Source of the DNA: Dehalobacterium sp040766325
Lineage (GTDB): Bacteria > Bacillota > Dehalobacteriia > Dehalobacteriales > Dehalobacteriaceae
Length of the DNA stretch: 64,000 nucleotides
NCBI GenBank assembly: GCA_040766325.1
Contig: JAXGQR010000006.1
Span: forward strand, 1-64,000
Reading direction: 5' to 3'
The notes below the pieces were generated by a model, which worked only from the letters and a program-made list of their open reading frames with translations, had not been told where the DNA came from and searched no databases. Positions 9,836-17,572 of this stretch are shown in pieces; the first letter of the stretch is position 1, and each line of letters starts with the position of its first letter. The position numbers and the translations under genes were made by a program.

Positions 9836-10588
9836 ATGTTAGAGTTAAAAAACATTGCTCTTACTGTTGAGGGTGAAAAGGGAGAAATTGACATCCTAAA
9901 AAATGTTTCTTTGACCCTTGATGAAAATAAAATTTATGTTATTACCGGTCCTAATGGGGGAGGAAAATCTTCCATTGCCAAAATTATTATGGGCATTTAT
10001 CAGCCTACGGCAGGAGAAATCTATTTTGAAGGTCAGGATATCACCCATTTAGATATTACCCAACGCGCAAAAATGGGTATTGGTTATGCTTTTCAGAATC
10101 CGCCCCGTTTTAAGGGCATCACCGTTGAGGAATTGCTAAAATTAGCCTCCGGAGGCAGAGAACTTAATGTTTGTGATCTACTGATGGATGTGGGACTTTG
10201 TGCTCAGGATTATTTAAATCGGGAGGTTAATGCCAGTTTATCCGGCGGCGAATTAAAAAGAATCGAGATTGCCACCATTTTAGCACGAAACTTAAAGCTG
10301 GCTGTTTTTGATGAGCCGGAGGCGGGCATTGATCTGTGGAGTTTCCAAAAGTTAGCGGAAACTTTCGGACGGATTCATGAAAAGTACCAAACAACTATTG
10401 TCATCATTTCCCATCAGGAAAGGATTGTAAAATTGGCAGATGAAGTAATTCTCATTGCCAATGGTGAGGTAAAAGAAATAACCACTAAGGAAAAGGTGTT
10501 AGCCGAAGTGGTACGCAGGGATGCTGATTGCTTATGCAGCCAAACATGTGAAAAAGGAGTGGCAATAGATGCTCAATGCGGTCGATAA
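9836..10588 (+). CDS. sufC: Fe-S cluster assembly ATPase SufC (minimal SUF, SmsC-like)
   Basis: This 250-residue ABC ATPase powers Fe-S cluster assembly on the SufB-type scaffold encoded next. The ATG at 9836 follows AAAGGAGG. Walker A GPNGGGKSS is near residues 38-46, the signature LSGGE near 135 and Walker B LAVFDEPEAGID near 155-166. The sequence VEELL in the middle and the length fit SufC rather than a transporter ATPase. An unusual Cys-rich tail (CLCSQTC, then a last Cys near the C-terminus) follows the ATPase fold. The tail overlaps the start of the next gene by 20 bases, implying coupled translation. No sufS, sufU or sufD is nearby, so this is the compact sufCB arrangement. Confidence 0.92.
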   Translation: MLELKNIALTVEGEKGEIDILKNVSLTLDENKIYVITGPNGGGKSSIAKIIMGIYQPTAGEIYFEGQDITHLDITQRAKMGIGYAFQNPPRFKGITVEELLKLASGGRELNVCDLLMDVGLCAQDYLNREVNASLSGGELKRIEIATILARNLKLAVFDEPEAGIDLWSFQKLAETFGRIHEKYQTTIVIISHQERIVKLADEVILIANGEVKEITTKEKVLAEVVRRDADCLCSQTCEKGVAIDAQCGR

Positions 10589-11489
10589 GGTTTTATTAAA
10601 AGCAGTGGCGGATCTTAAGGATCTACCGAAGGGGGCCTTTAATATTCGCAAAAATGGTGTCGGTATTGAACGCTCAACGACACCTAATATTAATATTTTA
10701 ACCAAAACAGACAAACCGGGGATTGATATCATTATCAAGCCTTTTACAAAAGGTGAAAGTGTCCATATCCCGGTGATTTTATCGGAGACAGGCTTAGAAG
10801 ACGTGGTATATAATACCTTTGACATCGGAGAAGGCGCCGATGTGGTAATTGTTGCCGGATGCGGCATTCATAATGCGGGTCATGAAAAAGCCCAGCATGA
10901 CGGGATTCATGATTTTATTGTCCGCAAAGGAGCCCGGATGAAATATGTAGAAAAGCACTATGGGGAAGGGGAGGGTACCGGTAAGAATATCCTCAATCCC
11001 AAAACCATTATTGAAGTGGAAGAAGGCGGCGTGGCCGAATTAGAAATGGTGCAAATTAAAGGAGTGGATACAACTCGGCGTGACACCGAGGTTGTCTTAC
11101 ATAAAAACGCCCGTCTTATTGTGGTGGAACGTCTCCTTACCACAGAGGATCAGGTGGCCGAATCCATTATAAATGTAGATTTGACCGGAGAAGATTCTAC
11201 GGCTCAGATTATCTCCCGGTCTGTCGCTCAGGATACATCCAAGCAGGTATTCCATCTTAATATGAGAGGAAGAAACCAATGTCGCGGGCATATTCAATGT
11301 GACTCTATCATTATGCATCAAGCTCATGTGTCTTCTATACCGGAGATTACAGCTTACCATTCTGATGCCCAGCTAGTTCACGAAGCCGCCATTGGAAAAA
11401 TTAATTCTGAACAATTAACGAAATTGATGTCCATGGGCTTGACGGAAAAGGAAGCAGAAGAAAGAATTTTACAAGGATTCTTAAAATAA
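10569..11489 (+). CDS. sufB: Fe-S scaffold protein SufB/SufD family (minimal SUF, SmsB-like)
   Basis: This 306-residue protein is clearly shorter than canonical SufB (about 470). It has the SufBD core beta-helix region (for example EVEEGGVAELEMVQIKGVDTTRRDTEVVLHK read in pieces) and the conserved C-terminal pattern SIPEITAYHSDAQLVHEAAIGKI, then LMSMGLTEKEAEERILQGFL. The last part matches the SufC-binding end of SufB proteins. ATG 10569 lies behind AAAAGGAG inside the end of sufC. With only sufC beside it, a homodimeric scaffold with two SufC subunits is the likely complex. This two-gene form has been proposed as an ancestral SUF system; the assignment to that subgroup is inferred from size and context. 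Confidence 0.9.
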   Translation: MLNAVDKVLLKAVADLKDLPKGAFNIRKNGVGIERSTTPNINILTKTDKPGIDIIIKPFTKGESVHIPVILSETGLEDVVYNTFDIGEGADVVIVAGCGIHNAGHEKAQHDGIHDFIVRKGARMKYVEKHYGEGEGTGKNILNPKTIIEVEEGGVAELEMVQIKGVDTTRRDTEVVLHKNARLIVVERLLTTEDQVAESIINVDLTGEDSTAQIISRSVAQDTSKQVFHLNMRGRNQCRGHIQCDSIIMHQAHVSSIPEITAYHSDAQLVHEAAIGKINSEQLTKLMSMGLTEKEAEERILQGFLK

Positions 11490-11545
11490 TCACATTATAC
11501 CGACAGGCGACGGCTCGATAAGGAAAAATATATGATGGCAATATA

Positions 11546-11572
11546 TTAGCACTCATCTTTAATGAGTGCTAA
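11546..11572 (+). promoter_or_regulatory. CIRCE operator (HrcA binding site)
   Basis: TTAGCACTC, nine bases, GAGTGCTAA: an exact match to the CIRCE consensus bound by the heat-shock repressor HrcA. It lies eight bases upstream of the -35 box of the htpG promoter and 114 bases upstream of the htpG start. HrcA itself is not encoded in the window. Confidence 0.96.
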
Positions 11573-11580
11573 TTTTATCC

Positions 11581-11609
11581 TTGAAAAATAATACCGTAGG
11601 GGATAGAAT
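11581..11609 (+). promoter_or_regulatory. Housekeeping (sigma-A type) promoter for htpG
   Basis: TTGAAA, a 17-base spacer, then TAGAAT, with a second TATAAT-like stretch immediately downstream. It sits directly after the CIRCE element, so repression by HrcA is the expected control of htpG. Confidence 0.75.
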
Positions 11610-11686
11610 ATAATTATATATAAGCAGAGCCCTAGGGGCAGTAGCTTTTGATAAACTTTATTCTGAACAATGATGGAGGGATAAGT

Positions 11687-13561
11687 ATGAATCGGGAAAC
11701 CGGAAATATTTCTATTCATACGGAAAATATTTTTCCGATTATTAAGAAGTGGTTGTATTCCGATAAAGATATTTTTGTGCGGGAGTTGATTTCTAACGGT
11801 GTTGATGCTGTCAGTAAATTAAGAAGATTATCTGCATTGGGAGAGATGGAGCTAAGTGAAGATACGCCTTTTTATGTGCGGGTAGAATTTGACAAGGAAA
11901 AGAAAACCTTGGCTTTTATTGATAATGGTATTGGCATGACTGCTGATGAAGTCAAAAAATATATTAATCAAATTGCCTTTTCCGGAGCCGAGGATTTTAT
12001 TGCCAAGTATAAGGAACAATTAGATGAAAAAAATCAAATTATCGGTCATTTCGGTTTAGGATTCTATTCCGCTTTTATGGTCGCGGATCAGGTGCAAATC
12101 GATACTCTCTCCTATCAAAAGGGGGCGGAAGCAGTTAAATGGACTTGTGCCGGAGGAACAGAATTTGAAATCGGATCTTCCGAGCGCACGGAAAGAGGCA
12201 CCACTGTCACCCTGCATTTAGCCGAGGATGCCTTGGAGTTTTTGGATGAATTTACCCTGCGTCAAACAATTGAGAAATATTGTGCGTTTTTACCGGTGGA
12301 AATCTATCTGACCAATGCCCAACCGCCGGAAGGTGAGGCAGACAAAGAACGGGAGAGTAAGCCCTTAAATGATATCAATCCCTTATGGATGCGGAATCCT
12401 AAAGAATGCACCGAACAGGATTACAAGGATTTTTATGCCAAGGTCTTTTTGGATTTTAAGGAACCGTTATTTTGGATCCATTTAAATGTGGATTATCCTT
12501 TTAATCTGAAGGGAATTCTCTATTTCCCCCAAATTAGCAATGATTTTGATCGATTGGAAGGAAAAATTAAACTTTATAATAACCAGGTTTTTGTTGCCGA
12601 TAACATTAAAGAAGTGATTCCTGAATTTTTGATGCTGCTTAAAGGAGTAATTGATTGCTCCGACCTGCCTTTAAATGTTTCCCGCAGTTTTCTGCAAAAA
12701 GATAGTAATGTGATCAAGATATCTAAGCATATTACCAAAAAGGTTGCGGACAAACTAGGTGAGCTTTTCCAAAACGACCGGGAAAAATATCAGGAGTATT
12801 GGGATGATATTAATGCTTTCGTGAAATACGGATGTCTCCGGGAGGATAAATTCTATGACCGGGTTCAAGATTATCTCGTCTACCGTACCACCACGGGAGA
12901 TTATGTGACCCTGAAGGAATATTTGGATAGAAATAAATCCCTCAATGAAAACAAGGTGTTCTACGTTAGTGATGAAAAGGAACAAAGCCAGTATATCCGT
13001 CTTTTCCAAGACCAGGGGCTGGACGTGATGGTTTTATCCGGACCCCTGGACACACATTTTATTCAATTCATGGAAGTAAAGAAGCCGGAGGTGCGCTTTA
13101 ACCGTATTGACTCCGATCTGTCCGACAGTTTAAAAGATAGGGAAAAAACCCATGATGATGAAATGCAAGATCAATTGGCCGCTCTTTTTCGGCGGGTCTT
13201 GGATAACGATAAGCTGAAGATCCAGGTAGAAACTTTAAAGACCGAAGATGTGCCTGCTTTGGTGCTTTTAGGCGAGCAGACGAGGCGTATGCAGGACATG
13301 TCGGCTCTTTTTGGCCGCAGGGATCTGCAAAACATGTATACTAATGAAGAGACTTTGGTGCTGAATGCGGGCAATCCCCTGGTGCAGGCGGTGCTCAGGC
13401 TCAAGGAACAACCGGAAAAGCAGGAAGAGTTGGATTTGATTTGCCGTCATCTCTATGATTTGGCGATGCTTAGCCATAAACAGCTGGAACCTACCGCTTT
13501 GACCGATTTTATTGCCCGAAGTAATAAAATCTTAATCATGTTGGCCACGGAAAAAAACTAA
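11687..13561 (+). CDS. htpG: Molecular chaperone HtpG (Hsp90)
   Basis: This 624-residue protein is a full-length bacterial Hsp90, a homodimeric ATP-driven cytosolic chaperone. The start chosen is ATG 11687, after TGGAGGGATAAGT; the product then begins MNRETGNISIHTENIF like the family, whereas the upstream in-frame codons have no counterpart. GHKL ATPase motifs are visible: ELISNGVDAVSK (N box; the usual Asn-Ala is Asn-Gly), DNGIGM, and GHFGLGFYSAFMV. The middle domain has the NVSRSFLQ arginine segment. The C-terminal dimerisation region is intact. Regulation by the CIRCE element upstream differs from B. subtilis, where htpG is not an HrcA target. Confidence 0.97.
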   Translation: MNRETGNISIHTENIFPIIKKWLYSDKDIFVRELISNGVDAVSKLRRLSALGEMELSEDTPFYVRVEFDKEKKTLAFIDNGIGMTADEVKKYINQIAFSGAEDFIAKYKEQLDEKNQIIGHFGLGFYSAFMVADQVQIDTLSYQKGAEAVKWTCAGGTEFEIGSSERTERGTTVTLHLAEDALEFLDEFTLRQTIEKYCAFLPVEIYLTNAQPPEGEADKERESKPLNDINPLWMRNPKECTEQDYKDFYAKVFLDFKEPLFWIHLNVDYPFNLKGILYFPQISNDFDRLEGKIKLYNNQVFVADNIKEVIPEFLMLLKGVIDCSDLPLNVSRSFLQKDSNVIKISKHITKKVADKLGELFQNDREKYQEYWDDINAFVKYGCLREDKFYDRVQDYLVYRTTTGDYVTLKEYLDRNKSLNENKVFYVSDEKEQSQYIRLFQDQGLDVMVLSGPLDTHFIQFMEVKKPEVRFNRIDSDLSDSLKDREKTHDDEMQDQLAALFRRVLDNDKLKIQVETLKTEDVPALVLLGEQTRRMQDMSALFGRRDLQNMYTNEETLVLNAGNPLVQAVLRLKEQPEKQEELDLICRHLYDLAMLSHKQLEPTALTDFIARSNKILIMLATEKN

Positions 13562-13598
13562 GCTTTGCTTTTAAGATCTGGACCCATGATAGGTGCCA

Positions 13599-13630
13599 AA
13601 AACCCGGCAGTGGAGATACTGCCGGGTTTT
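13599..13630 (+). terminator. Bidirectional intrinsic terminator between htpG and the stalk-domain gene
   Basis: A 13-bp perfect stem (AAAACCCGGCAGT / ACTGCCGGGTTTT) with loop GGAGAT. The A-rich and T-rich ends serve both strands, fitting the convergent genes on either side. Confidence 0.9.
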
Positions 13631-13654
13631 GTATCGTTTATTGTATCGTTTATA

Positions 13655-14458
13655 TTAGTCCAGCTTAACGCTTTTGCCTGCGCGAACGGAGAAGGAATCC
13701 AGATCTTCTCGTTCATAAGAATCGTAGATAACACCTTCGATATCCGCATCTTCTAGATCACGGTCATCCCAAATCTCTTCGCAGATTTCTTGTAATAAAT
13801 CTTCAATATCGTCCTGGTCGATATCTTCGTACCAGTCATAATCTTCCTTGTAAAAATCTTTTAAATCAATTTTCAGTTCCAGTTCAAGATCATCTTCATC
13901 CCCGTCCAGGGTGATACTTTTAAAGACAATATATTTGTTATTGAGATAGTCCCTGCCGAAATTCTTCGTATCATATTCATCATTTAAGTAATCTTCCATA
14001 TCGGCGATGATGTCGTCGATATCATCATCCTTTTTGTTGTTTTTCTTACTTTCCAGATCTTTAATTTTGTTGTTGGCTGCGACAAGCTGAGAATTCAATA
14101 AAAGAATCTGGTTGTCTTTATCTTTGATTTGAGTTTTTAAACTTTCCACTTCGCTATTGGCTTTATCGGTGATGCTAATTTGTTTTAGGGTATTATTCCA
14201 ATCCACATTCTTGTTGAAAAGATCCCCAAAAGCGCGTAAGGGCAAATAGGTGGTATTATTGACCAGCAAGGGCTGAACGGTATTGCCTAAACTGTCCTTA
14301 GGTGTTACCTGTTGTCCGTTTAAGAGAATCTTAAATGAAACAAACTGGGCTTTTAATGTAGTCTGGATGTTGGCAGCCAAACTTGTAGTACTAAAAGACA
14401 TAAACAAAATTAATGCGGCAACGACGAGTGCGATCACTTTCTTTTTGTTTTTAAGCAT
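13655..14458 (-). CDS. Secreted copper-amine-oxidase-like stalk-domain protein
   Basis: This 267-residue protein has a signal peptide (MLKNKKKVIALVVAALILF..., cleavage near SLAA at about 29). A stalk domain of the copper amine oxidase N-terminal type follows (about 40-95: ILLNGQQVTP, then NNTTYLPLRAFGDLF). Next comes a coiled coil (about 97-140) and a very acidic C-terminal domain rich in Asp and Glu (DDDIDDIIADMEDYLNDEYD). Such stalk domains are common in surface proteins of Clostridia; no enzymatic domain is present. The acidic region might bind cations, but that is a guess. ATG start with AAGGAGG upstream; transcribed alone from its own promoter. Confidence 0.85.
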   Translation of the reverse strand: MLKNKKKVIALVVAALILFMSFSTTSLAANIQTTLKAQFVSFKILLNGQQVTPKDSLGNTVQPLLVNNTTYLPLRAFGDLFNKNVDWNNTLKQISITDKANSEVESLKTQIKDKDNQILLLNSQLVAANNKIKDLESKKNNKKDDDIDDIIADMEDYLNDEYDTKNFGRDYLNNKYIVFKSITLDGDEDDLELELKIDLKDFYKEDYDWYEDIDQDDIEDLLQEICEEIWDDRDLEDADIEGVIYDSYEREDLDSFSVRAGKSVKLD

Positions 14459-14496
14459 ATGTACCTCCTTAAAATTTATTATGTATATTTAAATCC

Positions 14497-14525
14497 ATTA
14501 TAATAAATGGAACTTTTTTCTTCAA
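14497..14525 (-). promoter_or_regulatory. Sigma-A type promoter for the stalk-domain gene
   Basis: On the minus strand TTGAAG (14525-14520), 17 bases, TATAAT (14502-14497), with the start codon about 40 bases downstream. The rest of the 14459-14724 gap shows no other clear element apart from the possible upstream start of the next gene. Confidence 0.7.
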
Positions 14526-14724
14526 GGGTAAAGACGATCATTATCGGAAATATAGTTACCGGCCGTTTTGTTTTAGAAATGTACCCATAGGGGTTAATAT
14601 TACTAAATGGGGTTACTATAAATAAAGACGTTGGAGATCCCCTTTAAGTTCCCTCAAAAAAATTAAATAAAAATATTGGAGTACACATATGTTAAGTTCC
14701 ATATTAATTAAGTAAAACAATTTA

Positions 14725-15750
14725 TTGCTTCTTAAAGGATATTTTCCCCAGGTAAAGCAAGCTTTGGCCCAATGGCAGGAATATGGAGCCAAGATTCCCG
14801 ATCCCGTTCTAAGAACTCAAGCCTTAGCCAGTTTACAGACGAAAAGATTTCACTGCCAAGGGGGGAGTATTTATGCTCTTTATCCTCTAGCGGATCAGGA
14901 AAGAATGGTTTCTTTTATTGTTGCTTTGCAAACCATCAGTGATTACTTGGACAATCTGTGCGACCGAACAGGGTGGAGGGATGAAAATAGCTTCCGACAA
15001 TTACATTTGGCGCTGCTGGAAGCTCTGCAACCGGAGCTTCCTTTGTCCGATTATTATCTTTACTATCCTTATAAAACAGATGGTGGATATTTGCAGGCCC
15101 TGGTTCAGGAATGCCGACGCTGTTTAAGCTTCTTTCCCTCTTATGAGATGGTAAGAGAAGAGGTACTGTTCCTGGTATCATTATATACGGACCTGCAATC
15201 CATTAAACACTTGGATGGTGATGTACGGGAGGAGCATCTTCGGCACTGGGCCGCTCCCTACTTAAAAAAATACCCCCAGTTATCTCCCTGGGAGTTTAGT
15301 GCAGCTTCCGGGTCAACATTAGGTATTTTTATGCTGGTGGCCTGGTCCAGCCAAGTACAGCAAGAATCAGACAAGACACCCCAAGAAATTCTCGCGGCTT
15401 ATTTTCCTTTTGTTTCGGCGCTCCATATTTTATTAGATTATTTTATTGATCAAAGGGAAGACCTTAAGGAGGGTGATTTAAATTTTGTTTTTTATTATCG
15501 AGATGAAAAAGAAAAACGAGAGAGATTAAGTTATTTCCTGAAGGAATCTTTTGTCCGCACTTGTCGCCTAAAAGATGCTATTTTTCAGGGGACAATTATT
15601 AAGGGACTGCTGGCTCTATATCTCTCGGATCCAAAGGCAGATCATCCTGAGCTTTACGGGACTGTTAAAGAATTTTTGGCACAAGGGGGCAGGTCCTGTC
15701 TTATCTGGTATCATCTCTCGAGACTGCTGCGTCGCGGGAAAATAATTTAG
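14725..15750 (+). CDS. DUF2600 protein, tetraprenyl-beta-curcumene synthase (YtpB) family
   Basis: This frame of 341 codons matches the DUF2600 family, whose B. subtilis member YtpB cyclises heptaprenyl diphosphate to the C35 sesquarterpene tetraprenyl-beta-curcumene. Typical family features are FHCQGGSIYALYP, the acidic DYLDNLCDR, HLLDYFIDQREDL and a helical build. The start is a problem. The open frame begins at TTG 14725 without an RBS, while an ATG at 14689 in the same frame has GGAG seven bases before it but meets TAA at 14713. Either a nonsense or sequencing change interrupts the first dozen codons, or translation starts weakly at TTG. It converges with the polyprenyl synthase gene three bases away, which may supply its substrate. 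Confidence 0.85.
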   Translation: MLLKGYFPQVKQALAQWQEYGAKIPDPVLRTQALASLQTKRFHCQGGSIYALYPLADQERMVSFIVALQTISDYLDNLCDRTGWRDENSFRQLHLALLEALQPELPLSDYYLYYPYKTDGGYLQALVQECRRCLSFFPSYEMVREEVLFLVSLYTDLQSIKHLDGDVREEHLRHWAAPYLKKYPQLSPWEFSAASGSTLGIFMLVAWSSQVQQESDKTPQEILAAYFPFVSALHILLDYFIDQREDLKEGDLNFVFYYRDEKEKRERLSYFLKESFVRTCRLKDAIFQGTIIKGLLALYLSDPKADHPELYGTVKEFLAQGGRSCLIWYHLSRLLRRGKII

Positions 15751-15753
15751 AGC

Positions 15754-16764
15754 CTATGAGGTGCGTTTTAAAGCTTCTTCCAGGATCATTTCCAGGAGCG
15801 TACGATTTAGTCCGGCGGGAAGTCGCAGCAGCTCATTTTGGGCCTGAGTAGCACAGCTTCTGGCAACTTCTTCTGTGCGCAGCAAAAGACCTTCTTCCTG
15901 CAATATTTTTTGGATCTCGGTACAATGGAAGGGCTGCAGTCTTTTCGTTTCAATAATCTTGCGTACCCAGGATCCTTTTTTTTGGTGCTGTAGCAGATAC
16001 AAGATGGGCAAAGTGATATTTCCCTGACGTAGATCTTGACAGACAGGTTTTCCCAGGTCAAGACTGTTTCCCCTGAAATCCAGTAGATCGTCAACAATTT
16101 GGTAGGTATAACCCAGGTAGGTGCCATAGTTTTTGAGAGCCGATATGTGAGCTTGTTTGCCCCGGGCGATCATAGCACCGGATTGACAGCAGGCAGAGAG
16201 CAGCTTGCCGGTTTTTTGTTCGATGCGGTGAAAATAATCTTTTTCCATCTGTTCGGTCTGAAAGAGCTGCTCTGCCTGGAGAATTTCTCCTTGACACATT
16301 TCTTGAATGGCTTGAACCATCAGCTGCAGTATGGAAAAAAGGTTATGGGAAACCAGAATGTCAAAGGCTTTAGCAAATAAAAAATCTCCTGCCAACACGG
16401 CGCCTTTTGCGCCCCAGAGGGTATGGACAGCAGGCTGCCCCCGTCGGTACAAGGATTGATCAATGATGTCGTCATGCACTAAAGAGGCCATATGAATTAA
16501 CTCTACCGCGGCGCCGGCGGCGATTAAATTTTTCTCTTGCTCCGGTGTAAGAGGGGAGATGGCTTTGCCGCTGATAATGATTAATAAGGGGCGAAGTCTC
16601 TTGCCCCCCGATTCTAGAAAATAAGTACCTATTTCGCCGATGGTCCCTTGGTCTCGGCTCAGGGTTTGATAAAGAAGCTCTTCCACGAGATTTATTTCCG
16701 GAACCAACATCTTGATTTCTTTTTTGACCGAGGTTGGAGATAAGTTGGCTAGATTATTATTCAT
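15754..16764 (-). CDS. hepT: Long-chain polyprenyl diphosphate synthase (HepT/heptaprenyl type)
   Basis: This 336-residue trans-prenyltransferase adds isopentenyl units to an allylic diphosphate to make the side chain of menaquinone or other long prenyl chains. The first Asp-rich motif HDDIIDQ is near residues 97-103 with the RRGQP arginines after it, and the second, DDLLD, near 225-229. GGKRLRP (53-59) binds diphosphate. The start at 16764 (ATG, MNNNLANLSP) has AAGGTGG upstream; the longer frame back to 16872 lacks an RBS. Chain length is not certain from the sequence, so the symbol is tentative. Its neighbour is a putative user of C35 heptaprenyl diphosphate. Confidence 0.85.
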   Translation of the reverse strand: MNNNLANLSPTSVKKEIKMLVPEINLVEELLYQTLSRDQGTIGEIGTYFLESGGKRLRPLLIIISGKAISPLTPEQEKNLIAAGAAVELIHMASLVHDDIIDQSLYRRGQPAVHTLWGAKGAVLAGDFLFAKAFDILVSHNLFSILQLMVQAIQEMCQGEILQAEQLFQTEQMEKDYFHRIEQKTGKLLSACCQSGAMIARGKQAHISALKNYGTYLGYTYQIVDDLLDFRGNSLDLGKPVCQDLRQGNITLPILYLLQHQKKGSWVRKIIETKRLQPFHCTEIQKILQEEGLLLRTEEVARSCATQAQNELLRLPAGLNRTLLEMILEEALKRTS

Positions 16765-16988
16765 TATTCCGATCCACCTTGTAGGGTTTTTTTTAGTATT
16801 TACTGTAATAAAAGAAAATATAGCGCATAAATGATATGAGAAAATAAAAAAGGGGTTTAATTCTTGAGGCATTCAGGATAAAATGATAGAGAGCAAATAA
16901 ATTCCCCATCACTTAATGATCATTCCCTTTAGAGCGAGTTACATGTTTCGGGGAATGAGGTCGAAATTCAAAAAAGGAGAACAAACGA

Positions 16989-17492
16989 GTGAATTCTAAT
17001 GAGATAGAGATGATCGTACGTGCAACGATTGAGGCCATGGAAGTATATGGCGGTGAGCGGGGTTTTATGGAGTCCATGAACAGGTTTAGACTGGGAGAAG
17101 AAAAACTGGAAATGTGGATCTCTGCCTATGAAGAGGGAGGCAATCCCGGCATTCGGGCCTTAACAGAGACCTTCGATATGGACAAAGAGACCGTTACCTT
17201 TGCTCTAAAACAAATTAACGACTTTATTCAAGCAACTTGGCCGGGCATAGAACACCGGATAGTTCGGCGTCGCAATAGGATGACCCTGAGCATAAAAGAC
17301 CGGGATCAAAATAATTTTGATGATCTTTGCCAATTAAGATTCACGCCCTTTGACGAGAGGTGGCATCTTTACTGGAAGAGAAACAATGGCAAGTGGTTTC
17401 CCTATGTGACAGATTATGAAAACATTGACGGACTTCTCTGGAAAACTCTTTATCTAATTAAATTGGATGAGTTTGGCTGTTTCTTTGGTTAA
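16989..17492 (+). CDS. Hypothetical protein, possible DUF3024-like C-terminus
   Basis: A 167-residue soluble protein begins at GTG 16989 behind AAAAAAGGAG. The N-terminal half is helical and acidic (EIEMIVRATIEAMEVYGG). The C-terminal half ends RFTPFDERWHLYWKRNNGKWFPYV, which resembles the Trp/Tyr-rich strand pattern of small DUF3024 proteins. I do not claim the family firmly and no function is known. It ends 80 bases before the giant glucan-synthase gene on the same strand and could be its leader gene. The 16765-16988 gap shows no clear promoter. Confidence 0.6.
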   Translation: MNSNEIEMIVRATIEAMEVYGGERGFMESMNRFRLGEEKLEMWISAYEEGGNPGIRALTETFDMDKETVTFALKQINDFIQATWPGIEHRIVRRRNRMTLSIKDRDQNNFDDLCQLRFTPFDERWHLYWKRNNGKWFPYVTDYENIDGLLWKTLYLIKLDEFGCFFG

Positions 17493-17572
17493 TCCTGATC
17501 TGATTGGGTAATAATAAGAGACTAGGAACGATACGTTCTTGGTTTCTTATTTTTTTTATAGGGAGGATTAAC

